From NCBI RefSeq assembly GCF_000022085.1, contig NC_011894.1:1266501-1330500 (forward strand): DNA of 64,000 nt, given 5' to 3'. Positions 55,058 through 62,440 of this stretch are shown in pieces. The notes beneath the pieces are model-generated. The model was not told the origin of the DNA and searched no databases. It saw only the letters and a program-made list of their open reading frames with translations. A program made the translations under genes and the position numbers. How positions within the stretch are numbered: position 1 is the stretch's first letter; each line of letters begins with the position of its first letter. The DNA is from Methylobacterium nodulans ORS 2060. Its GTDB lineage: Bacteria > Pseudomonadota > Alphaproteobacteria > Rhizobiales > Beijerinckiaceae.

Positions 55058-57801
55058 TGACCCGGGACGTCACGCTCCTCGTCAACGGCGTCGCCCACCG
55101 GGTCGAGGCGCCGCCCTTCGCGAGCCTCGCCGACACGCTGCGCGAGCGCCTGCACCTCACCGGCACCAAGGTCGGCTGCGAGGCGGGCGATTGCGGCGCC
55201 TGCACGGTGCTCCTCGATGGCGAGCAGGTCTGCGCCTGCCTGGTGCCGACCGGGCAGGCGGAGGGGCGCGCCGTCACCACCATCGAGGGCGCCGATCCCT
55301 CCGGCTTGATCGACCGCCTGCGCGAGGCCTTCCTGGCCCATGGGGCGGCGCAGTGCGGCATCTGCACGCCCGCCATGATCCTCGCTGCCGCCGACGGCCT
55401 GCGGCGCAACCCGCAAGCCGACCGCCGCGCCGTCGAGGACGCGGTCGGCGGCGTGCTCTGCCGCTGCACCGGCTACGTGAAGATCGTGGACGCGATCATG
55501 GACGTGGCGCGCGGCGCCGACGCAGTCCTGCCGGTGCCGGAGCCCGGCGCCGCGGTCGGCACCCGCATGGCCCGCATCGACGGCCGGGCGAAGGTCGAGG
55601 GACGCGACCGCTTCGGCGCCGACCACCAGCCGGAGGATGCCCTCTGGCTGCGCCTCGTGCGCTCGCCGCATGCCGCGGCCCGCTTCACGATCGGCGATCT
55701 CGGCCCCGTGCTCGCCCGCCACCCGGGGCTCACGCGCATTCTCACCGCCCGCGACATCCCGGGCGCGAATTCCTTCGGCGTCTTCCCCCACATCAAGGAT
55801 CAGCCGGTGCTGGCCGACGGGCTGGTGCGGATGCGGGGCGATCCCGTCGCGGCGCTGGTGGGGACCCGCGCGGCCGTGGAGGGTTTTCCCGATGCCGACT
55901 TGCCGCTCATCTACGAGGTGCTGCCCGCCCTCTCGGGACTCGAGGCGGCGCTCGCGCCGGGCGCGCCGCCGATCCATGCGGGCGTGCCCGACAACGTGCT
56001 GACCCGGGGCCGGCTGACGCGCGGCGACGTGGCGGCGGGCCACGCGGCCGGGGCCGCCACGGCCTCCGGCGCCTTCGAGACCGCCTTCGTGGAGCACGCC
56101 TATGTCGAGCCCGAAGCAGGCTTCGCCCGCCGCGTCGGCGACCGGATCGAGGTCACGGCCTGCACCCAGGCGCCGGTGATGGACCAGGAGGACGTCGCCC
56201 GCGTCCTCGGGCTGCCGCTCGCGGCGGTGCGGATCGTGCCCACCGCCTGCGGCGGCGGCTTCGGCGGCAAGCTCGACGTCTCGCTCCAGCCGATCCTGGC
56301 GGTGGCGGCCTGGCTCACCCGCCGGCCGGTGCGGATGATCTTCACCCGCACCGAGAGCATGGCCGCGACGACGAAGCGTCACCCGGCCCGGATCCGCGCG
56401 CGGCTATCGGCGGACGGCCAGGGCCGCTTCACCGCCTTCGAGCTCGACGGCGACTTCAACACCGGCGCCTACGCCTCCTGGGGGCCGACGGTCGCCAACC
56501 GCGTGCCGGTCCACGCGCCCGGCCCCTACCGGGTGCCGCATGTCCGCAACCGCACCCGGGCGGTCTACACCAACGACACGCCGGCCGGCGCCTTCCGGGG
56601 CTTCGGCGTGCCCCAGGCCACCATCGCGGCCGAGACGCTGATCGACGACCTCGCCGGGATGCTCGGGATCGACCGCTGGACCATCCGGCGCCGCAACGCG
56701 CTCGAAGCCGGGGACACCACCGCCTCGGGGCAGGTGCTGCACGCCTCGGCGGGCCTGCCCGAATGCCTCGACGCCCTGCGGGACGACTTCTTCCGGATGG
56801 CGGCGGAGGCGGAGGCGTTCAACGCCGGCAGCCCCCGGATCCGGCGCGGGGTCGGCCTCGCCTGCATGTGGTACGGCTGCGGCAACACCTCAATGTCGAA
56901 CCCGTCGCGGATGCGCATCGTGCTCGGCCCCGACGGCACCCTCACCTTCCTCAACGGCGCGGTCGATATCGGCCAGGGCTCCTCGACGGTGCTGCTGCAG
57001 ATCGCCGCCGACGCGCTGGGCCTGGGACCCGACCGGTTCCGCTCGGTGATCGGCGACACCGACCTGACCTGCGACGCCGGAAAGACCTCCGCCTCGCGCC
57101 AGACCTTCGTGTCGGGCAATGCGGCGCGGCTGGCCGGGGAGGATCTGCGGCGCAGGATCCTCTCCCTCGCCAATGCCGGGCCGCAGGCGCGCCTGACCCT
57201 CGAAGGCGCGCGCCTCACCATTGCGGACGGGCCGGCGAGCCGCACCATCGACCTGTCGAGCCTGCCCCCGGACGAGACCGGCGCGGTGTTCAGCGGAGAG
57301 GGCTGGTACGACCCGCCGACCACCGCCCTCGACGCGGACGGCCAGGGCATCCCCTACGCCACCTACGGCTTCGCCGCCCAGGTCGCGGCCGTGGAGGTCG
57401 ATACGGTGCTGGCCACCGTGCGGGTGACGCGCATCGTCGCCGCGCACGATGTCGGGCGGGCGGTGAACCCGACCCTCGTCGAGGGCCAGATCCACGGCGG
57501 CATCGCGCAGGGACTGGGGCTGGCGCTGATGGAGGAATTCATCCCCGGCCGCACCGAGAACCTGCACGACTACCTGATCCCCACGGCCGGCGACGTGCCG
57601 GAGATCGACGTGCGCATCATCGAGGATCCGGACCCGGAGGGCCCCTACGGCGCCAAGGGCGTCGGCGAGCCCGCCCTGGTCGCCACCGCCCCGGCGATCC
57701 TGTCCGGCATCCGCCACGCCACGGGGGCGCGGCTGACCCGCGTGCCGGTTCTGCCCCACCGGCTGCACGCGGCGCTGCACGGGACGGAGGCGGCGGAATG
57801 A
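55057..57801 (+). CDS. Fused 2Fe-2S and molybdopterin subunit of a xanthine-dehydrogenase-family hydroxylase
   Basis: 914 residues. The first 150 are the small subunit with two 2Fe-2S clusters: Cys41, 46, 49 and 61, then Cys100, 103, 135 and 137. From about 185 it is the Mo subunit: TACGGGFGGKLDVSLQPI, AFRGFGVPQA, DIGQGSSTVLLQIAADALG and the active-site Glu near 870 in GAKGVGEPALVA. Such enzymes hydroxylate N-heterocycles or oxidise aldehydes using water. In most proteobacteria the two parts are separate genes (CoxS and CoxL). With the reductase gene next door, a nicotinate-dehydrogenase-like role is favoured, but purines or other N-heterocycles are possible. Confidence 0.92.
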   Translation: MTRDVTLLVNGVAHRVEAPPFASLADTLRERLHLTGTKVGCEAGDCGACTVLLDGEQVCACLVPTGQAEGRAVTTIEGADPSGLIDRLREAFLAHGAAQCGICTPAMILAAADGLRRNPQADRRAVEDAVGGVLCRCTGYVKIVDAIMDVARGADAVLPVPEPGAAVGTRMARIDGRAKVEGRDRFGADHQPEDALWLRLVRSPHAAARFTIGDLGPVLARHPGLTRILTARDIPGANSFGVFPHIKDQPVLADGLVRMRGDPVAALVGTRAAVEGFPDADLPLIYEVLPALSGLEAALAPGAPPIHAGVPDNVLTRGRLTRGDVAAGHAAGAATASGAFETAFVEHAYVEPEAGFARRVGDRIEVTACTQAPVMDQEDVARVLGLPLAAVRIVPTACGGGFGGKLDVSLQPILAVAAWLTRRPVRMIFTRTESMAATTKRHPARIRARLSADGQGRFTAFELDGDFNTGAYASWGPTVANRVPVHAPGPYRVPHVRNRTRAVYTNDTPAGAFRGFGVPQATIAAETLIDDLAGMLGIDRWTIRRRNALEAGDTTASGQVLHASAGLPECLDALRDDFFRMAAEAEAFNAGSPRIRRGVGLACMWYGCGNTSMSNPSRMRIVLGPDGTLTFLNGAVDIGQGSSTVLLQIAADALGLGPDRFRSVIGDTDLTCDAGKTSASRQTFVSGNAARLAGEDLRRRILSLANAGPQARLTLEGARLTIADGPASRTIDLSSLPPDETGAVFSGEGWYDPPTTALDADGQGIPYATYGFAAQVAAVEVDTVLATVRVTRIVAAHDVGRAVNPTLVEGQIHGGIAQGLGLALMEEFIPGRTENLHDYLIPTAGDVPEIDVRIIEDPDPEGPYGAKGVGEPALVATAPAILSGIRHATGARLTRVPVLPHRLHAALHGTEAAE

Positions 57802-59306
57802 CGAAGGACACGTCCCCTCTCTCCCCCGAAGCGCGCTCCGGGAAATTCGGCGCGGCGGAAGCCGAGGGAATCGTGCGCTGCGACGCCTGCCCGGTGCTCT
57901 GCCGCATCCGGCCCGGGCGCTCGGGCGCCTGCGCGCGCTACGCCAACCGCGACGGGCATCTCGTGCGCACCGATCCGGTCGTGCTCCTGCACGACACGGT
58001 CGATGCCGGGGGCAGGCTCGTCCCCTTCACGGCCGCCGCCTGGGACGGGCGTGCGCTCGATCCGGCGCGGACCTTCGTCACCGGCATCGGCTCGGGCACC
58101 ACCTACCCGGACTACAAGCCCGCGCCCTTCATCGTCGCGAGCGAGCATGCCGGAGTGGAGACGGTCACGGTCGTGACCGAGGGCATCTTCAGCTATTGCG
58201 GCGTCAAGGTGAAGATCGACACCGACCGCCATCTCGGGCCCGAGCGCGCCGCGATCCGCGTCGGGGCCGAGGAGGTCGGCCACGTCACCACGGCCGAATA
58301 CGGCTCGCAGATGCTGTCGATCGGGGGCGTGCGCCACCTGACGGGCGGCTCCAAGAAGGAGGGCAGCGTCACCTGCGAGACGCTGCTCGCGCTCTGCTCC
58401 GGAGAGCCCGTGACGCTCGCCGTCGAGGACGGCCACGAGGTCGTGGTCCAGGCCGGCCGCGCGCCGATCGTGGACGGGATCCCCGAGCAGCGCATGCGCG
58501 TCGGCTGCGGCTCGGCGACGGTCGGCATCTTCGCCCGCCAGTGGCTCGGCCACGCGGACGAGGTGATCGTGGTCGACGACCACATCACCGGGGTCCTCAC
58601 TGAGCACCAGGCCGGACGCGTGCTCGGCATGCGCCCCTCCGGCATCCGGGTGCGGGGCCGCCGCTCGACCCCGGGCCGCTACTTCCAGGTGGCCAATCCC
58701 GGCATCGGCTGGGGCGGCACCGACATCGCCGACCCGCTCTCGATCATCCAGGCCATCGATCCCAAGACAGCCTGGCCGGGGCTGCGCCTGCTGATGACCT
58801 CGACCACAGGCGAGCACGCCCTGTGGCTCGTCCTCGACGACAGCCTCACCCCCGTCCCGGCCGAGATGCCGCCCGCCGTGCGGGCCGTGGTCGAGCGCAT
58901 CGGCGAGAATTGCGAGCCGTCGCTGTGCACCGTGCTGTTCATGGCGGGGGCGGGCGGGTCCTTGCGGGCGGGCGTGACCGAGAACCCGGTGCGGCTCACC
59001 CGCTCGGTGGCGGCCGGCGAGACCCGCGTCACCATGGGGGGCGCCCCCGTCACGGTCTGGCCGGGCGGCGGCATCACCGTGATGGCGGATGTCACGCGCC
59101 TGCCCGGCAACGCCTTCGGCTCGGTCCCGACGCCCGCGATCGTGGCGCCGATCGAGTTCACCCTGCCGCGCGCCCTCTACGCCGATCTCGGCGGCCACAT
59201 GGGCGACGTGGTGGCGATGACCGACATCCTGCGCGACCTCGGCCCCGAGGCCCGCCACGAATCCTGGCGGCCCGGCAATCCGTGGCCGCTGCGAGGCTCG
59301 CCGTGA
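57798..59306 (+). CDS. 6-Hydroxynicotinate-reductase-like Fe-S protein
   Basis: 502 residues. The N-terminus carries a four-Cys motif, Cys28-x2-Cys31-x3-Cys35-x9-Cys45 (CDACPVLCRIRPGRSGAC), for an Fe-S cluster. The long remainder includes GIGSGTTYPDYKPAPFIVASEHAGV, EGIFSYCGVKVKIDTDR and RVGCGSATVGIFARQ. I recognise it as the family named after 6-hydroxynicotinate reductase of nicotinate-fermenting clostridia; recognition is from memory. That enzyme reduces 6-hydroxynicotinate with ferredoxin to 1,4,5,6-tetrahydro-6-oxonicotinate. It overlaps the Mo-subunit stop (ATGA) and the MarR start (GTGA), so all are translated together. Confidence 0.75.
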   Translation: MTKDTSPLSPEARSGKFGAAEAEGIVRCDACPVLCRIRPGRSGACARYANRDGHLVRTDPVVLLHDTVDAGGRLVPFTAAAWDGRALDPARTFVTGIGSGTTYPDYKPAPFIVASEHAGVETVTVVTEGIFSYCGVKVKIDTDRHLGPERAAIRVGAEEVGHVTTAEYGSQMLSIGGVRHLTGGSKKEGSVTCETLLALCSGEPVTLAVEDGHEVVVQAGRAPIVDGIPEQRMRVGCGSATVGIFARQWLGHADEVIVVDDHITGVLTEHQAGRVLGMRPSGIRVRGRRSTPGRYFQVANPGIGWGGTDIADPLSIIQAIDPKTAWPGLRLLMTSTTGEHALWLVLDDSLTPVPAEMPPAVRAVVERIGENCEPSLCTVLFMAGAGGSLRAGVTENPVRLTRSVAAGETRVTMGGAPVTVWPGGGITVMADVTRLPGNAFGSVPTPAIVAPIEFTLPRALYADLGGHMGDVVAMTDILRDLGPEARHESWRPGNPWPLRGSP

Positions 59307-59770
59307 GCGAGCGCCGCCGCCGGGTCGCGGCTCCCCGCATCGACCCGGAGGCCGTGCGGGTCTACCGGCTGGAGGAGCAGATCGGCTACCTGATCCGCCG
59401 GGCGCACCAGCGCGCCTCGGCGATCTTCGAGGCCGTGATGCGCGACTTCGCCGTGACGCCGGTGCAGTTCGCGGTTCTGGCCAAGCTCCACGATCTCGGG
59501 CCCACCTCGCAGAACCTGCTCGGGCGCCAGGTCGGCATCGACCCGGCCACCATGTACGGGGTGGCCCGCCGGCTCGCCGCCCGCGGCCTCGTGCGCCCGA
59601 CCCCCGACCCGGACGATGCCCGCCTCGTGCTCCTGGCGCTCACCGAGGAGGGAAGGGTGGTGGTCGAGGGCATGAAGAGCCGCGGCGCCGAGGTCACGGC
59701 CCGCACCCTCGATCCCCTCACCCCGGCGGAGGCGGCCGAACTCAACCGCCTCATCGCCAAGCTCGGCTGA
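59303..59770 (+). CDS. MarR family regulator within the heterocycle operon
   Basis: 155 residues from a GTG (59303) overlapping the reductase stop. The winged HTH has PVQFAVLAKLHDLGPTSQNLLGRQVGIDPATMYGVARRLAARGLV and wing DPDDARLVLLALT; long terminal helices form the dimer. It is embedded in the operon, so it would autoregulate with the enzymes. The TTCGTAxACGAA palindromes at 45328 and 50194 are the best candidate sites. The ligand is probably the substrate or an early intermediate. Confidence 0.9.
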   Translation: MSERRRRVAAPRIDPEAVRVYRLEEQIGYLIRRAHQRASAIFEAVMRDFAVTPVQFAVLAKLHDLGPTSQNLLGRQVGIDPATMYGVARRLAARGLVRPTPDPDDARLVLLALTEEGRVVVEGMKSRGAEVTARTLDPLTPAEAAELNRLIAKLG

Positions 59771-59775
59771 CCGCC

Positions 59776-60639
59776 ATGGAGGGGCCCATCGTCCAGGCGC
59801 TGCCCGGCGGGCGGCTCCACCTGCAGCATGGGCCGATCGACGTGGTGCTGCGGGCCTACGGGGCCGAGGCCGCAGTGGCGGAAGCCTATCGGGCCGTGAC
59901 CGCGCGCTTCCGGACGGTGCTCGGCGAACTCGTCGCGGAGCTGCCCGAGCTGCGCAAGCCCATGAGCGCGCGGCCGCAGGCCGAGGGCGCGGTGGCCCGC
60001 CGGATGCTGGCGGCCTGCCGCCCGCACCGGGACTTCCTCACGCCGATGGCGGCGGTGGCGGGCGCGGTCGCGGATGAACTCCTGGCCGCGATGCTGGAGG
60101 ACGCTCCCCTCGACCGGGCCTTCGTCAACGATGGCGGCGACATCGCCCTTCACCTCACCGCGGGCGAGACGATCGCGGTGGGCGTGGCGGGGGATTTCTC
60201 CCGCGGTGCCATGCCGGCCCTGAACGGGCAGGTGATCATCGGCCACGAGGACGGGATCGGCGGGATCGCCACCTCCGGATGGCAGGGCCGCTCCTTCTCT
60301 CTCGGCATCGCCGATTCGGTCACCGTGCTCGCCCGCGACGCGGCCGCCGCCGACGCCGCCGCGACGCTGATCGCCAACGCGGTCGACCTGCCCGGCCATC
60401 CGGGCATCCGGCGCGCGCCGGCCGACAGCCTCGATCCCGATTCCGATCTGGGCTCCCGCCCGGTCACGGTCGCGGTCGATCCGCTGCCGCCCGAGGCCGT
60501 GGCGGCGGCCCTCGAGGCCGGCCGCGCCCGGGCGGCGGCGATGCGGGCGGCGGGCCTGATCCGCGATGCCGCCCTGATGCTCCAGGGACGGGCGGTGCTG
60601 CTCGGCGGGATCGCGCAGCGGATCGGGGCTGGCCCCTGA
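59776..60639 (+). CDS. UPF0280 (ApbE-like fold) family protein
   Basis: 287 residues beginning five bases after the MarR stop. FVNDGGDIALHLTAGE and GIATSGWQGRSFSLGIADSVTVLA are characteristic of UPF0280, a family structurally related to ApbE, the FAD:protein FMN transferase. No biochemical function is established. It is the last gene of the operon, so it may serve cofactor attachment for the reductase or another flavoenzyme here; this is inference. Repeats follow at once. Confidence 0.85.
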   Translation: MEGPIVQALPGGRLHLQHGPIDVVLRAYGAEAAVAEAYRAVTARFRTVLGELVAELPELRKPMSARPQAEGAVARRMLAACRPHRDFLTPMAAVAGAVADELLAAMLEDAPLDRAFVNDGGDIALHLTAGETIAVGVAGDFSRGAMPALNGQVIIGHEDGIGGIATSGWQGRSFSLGIADSVTVLARDAAAADAAATLIANAVDLPGHPGIRRAPADSLDPDSDLGSRPVTVAVDPLPPEAVAAALEAGRARAAAMRAAGLIRDAALMLQGRAVLLGGIAQRIGAGP

Positions 60640-60719
60640 CCGGTGCGGCTACCGCAGGGCCTCTAAGCAGACTTTGCGGGGCGTGCCACCGCTTCGTCCG
60701 CAGAGGCTTTCGATGTGTC

Positions 60720-60764
60720 GCAGGTTTTTGACGGAAAACCGCAACGCACTGTTCCGAAACCTGC
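60720..60764 (-). repeat. REP-like hairpin (copy E)
   Basis: Outer arms GCAGGTTT (60720-60727) and AAACCTGC (60757-60764), in the same orientation as the copy at 30271 and opposite to that at 25709. The gap 60640-60942 holds this copy, the partial copy at 60872-60911 and no gene. Confidence 0.7.
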
Positions 60765-60871
60765 TTAGGTTGCGCGCCGTGCCTTTGGTATGCGCCACCC
60801 TCCGCCATCGGCTCACACTGGCTGGGCCCAAGTCCGTCAGGCACTTTGAGAAGCGCTTGGCGGACCCTCGA

Positions 60872-60911
60872 GCGTGTTCCGAGGAAGCTCCCAGGTCGTC
60901 GCAGACAATGC
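60872..60911 (+). repeat. Degenerate REP-like hairpin (copy F)
   Basis: Aligns with the first hairpin of the element at 2745: GTTCCGAgGAAG matches TTTCCGACGAAG, and TCGTCGCAGACAATGCG (60896-60912) is identical to 2772-2788. The outer arm has decayed (GCGTG against AATGC), so the stem is weaker. The following AACGGAGTCCGCTCTAG resembles the second hairpin's end at 2828. Confidence 0.6.
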
Positions 60912-60942
60912 GTCATACGGTCCAACCTGAACGGAGTCCGCT

Positions 60943-61176
60943 CTAGTGCTTCTCCTCGGCCGGCCCATGCTTCTGCGGCCGGTGGCCTTCCTGGCCCGGG
61001 TTGTTGTGCTTGTTGTGGTCCCGGCTCTCCTGGTGGGCGCTGGGAGGACGGGTCGGGTCGGCATCGGTGCGGATGCGGGCGCCGCCGCCGGCCGGCACGT
61101 TCGGGCCGTCCCGGTGCTCGATGATCCGCTGTTGCTGGGCATGAGTCTTGTCGCCGTGCGGCTTCTCTCCGGCCAT
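60943..61176 (-). CDS. Small hydrophilic His-rich protein
   Basis: 77 residues from the ATG at 61176 with AAGG upstream; the frame to 61212 has no better start. It is very polar, with many His, Gly, Pro, Arg and Lys (MAGEKPHGDKTHAQQQRIIEH near the start, HNKHNNPGQEGHRPQKHG near the end), and has no membrane span. It looks intrinsically disordered, like small stress-associated proteins of this group. I do not recognise a family. Coding is supported by the ribosome site and the biased composition only. Confidence 0.6.
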   Translation of the reverse strand: MAGEKPHGDKTHAQQQRIIEHRDGPNVPAGGGARIRTDADPTRPPSAHQESRDHNKHNNPGQEGHRPQKHGPAEEKH

Positions 61177-61302
61177 GGGCCTTCTCCGTCGCGGGTCCTG
61201 TTCGCGGCCCAACGCCGGCGGGTCGGCCCTGTTCCGGAGGGTCCCGGGAGACCGAGGATGTCCGGAGGCGAGCGCGACCGGGGGCAGCTCGCGTGAGAAA
61301 TC

Positions 61303-62319
61303 TCAGGCGACGCCGACCTGGAGCAGGTCGTGAATGTGCAGGATCCCGATCGGCCTGTCCTCCTCGACGACGAACATGGCGGTGATCTCGCGCCGGTTCA
61401 TCAGTTCGAGGGCGGCGCTCGCGAAGCCGCCCGGCGGGACGGTGATCGGCGAGGTGGTCATGATGGCGTCGACCGGGCGGTGCAGGAGGTCGCTGCCCAT
61501 GTGACGGCGCAGGTCGCCGTTGGTGATCATGCCGACGAGCCGGCCCTCCGCATCGACCACGCCCGCGCAGCCGAAGCGCTTGCCCATGATGGCGAGCAGG
61601 GCCTCGGACATCGGGATGCCGCGCGGCACGAGGGGCATCTCGTCCCCGACATGCATGAGCTGGCCCACGGTCTTGAGCCGCGCCGCGAGCTTGCCGCCGG
61701 GATGGAAGACCTTGAAGTCGTTCGCCGAGAAGCCGCGGCGCTCAAGGAGCGCGATGGCGAGCGCGTCGCCGAGCGCGAGCTGCATCACGCTCGACGAGGT
61801 CGGAGCGAGGTTGTGCGGGCAGGCTTCCTTGACGAGGGGCAGCGGCAGCAGGATGTCGGCGGCGAGCCCCAGCGTGCTCTGCGGATTGGCCGTGAGGGCG
61901 ATCAGCGTCACGGCGAAGCGCTTGGCGAAGCTCACGATGTCGCCGAGTTCGGCCGTCTCGCCCGACCACGACAGGGCGATGACGATGTCCTGCGGCGTGA
62001 TCATGCCGAGATCGCCGTGGCTCGCCTCGGCGGGGTGGATGAAGGCGGCCGGCGTGCCGGTCGAGGCGAGCGTCGCGGCGATCTTGCGGGCGATGTGGCC
62101 GCTCTTGCCGATGCCGGAGACGACGACGCGGCCCGGGATGTTGTGGATGGCCGCGACCGCGGCGGCAAAGCCCGCCCTCAGCTCGCCGTCCAGGGCGCGG
62201 GCGAGGCTGTGGAGCGCGTCCGCCTCCGTGCGGACGGTGCGGATCGCCGAGAAATGCGCCGCCTCGACGATCTGAGCGAGGCCGCTCTCCGCGGTCTCGG
62301 CCGTTTGCATACGCTCCAT
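61303..62319 (-). CDS. kdsD: KpsF/GutQ-type arabinose-5-phosphate isomerase
   Basis: 338 residues from the ATG at 62319; the ATG at 62310 also has a fair ribosome site. A SIS domain (about 45-180) has VVVSGIGKSGHIARKIAATLASTGTPAAFIHPAEASHGDLGMI and ALSWSGETAEL. Two CBS domains follow (about 200-335). It interconverts ribulose 5-phosphate and arabinose 5-phosphate, the first step to Kdo for lipopolysaccharide. No Kdo-pathway partners are adjacent. Confidence 0.95.
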   Translation of the reverse strand: MERMQTAETAESGLAQIVEAAHFSAIRTVRTEADALHSLARALDGELRAGFAAAVAAIHNIPGRVVVSGIGKSGHIARKIAATLASTGTPAAFIHPAEASHGDLGMITPQDIVIALSWSGETAELGDIVSFAKRFAVTLIALTANPQSTLGLAADILLPLPLVKEACPHNLAPTSSSVMQLALGDALAIALLERRGFSANDFKVFHPGGKLAARLKTVGQLMHVGDEMPLVPRGIPMSEALLAIMGKRFGCAGVVDAEGRLVGMITNGDLRRHMGSDLLHRPVDAIMTTSPITVPPGGFASAALELMNRREITAMFVVEEDRPIGILHIHDLLQVGVA

Positions 62320-62440
62320 CCTGCTTCCTCGACCCCGACGCGCCGGCCCCGATTCGGCCGGCTTTGCTGAAGCGAGGAACTTAGCCTGGCATTTGCGGCC
62401 AGATTGCGTGCGGGCCGCACGGCATGCGGCTCGCACGCCG

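Noticed and set aside
55191..59306. A 1,371-codon open frame on the plus strand
   Set aside because: It is the off-frame shadow of the Fe-S/Mo subunit gene joined to the true reductase frame. Only the part from 57798 shows protein-like motifs and a proper overlapping start.
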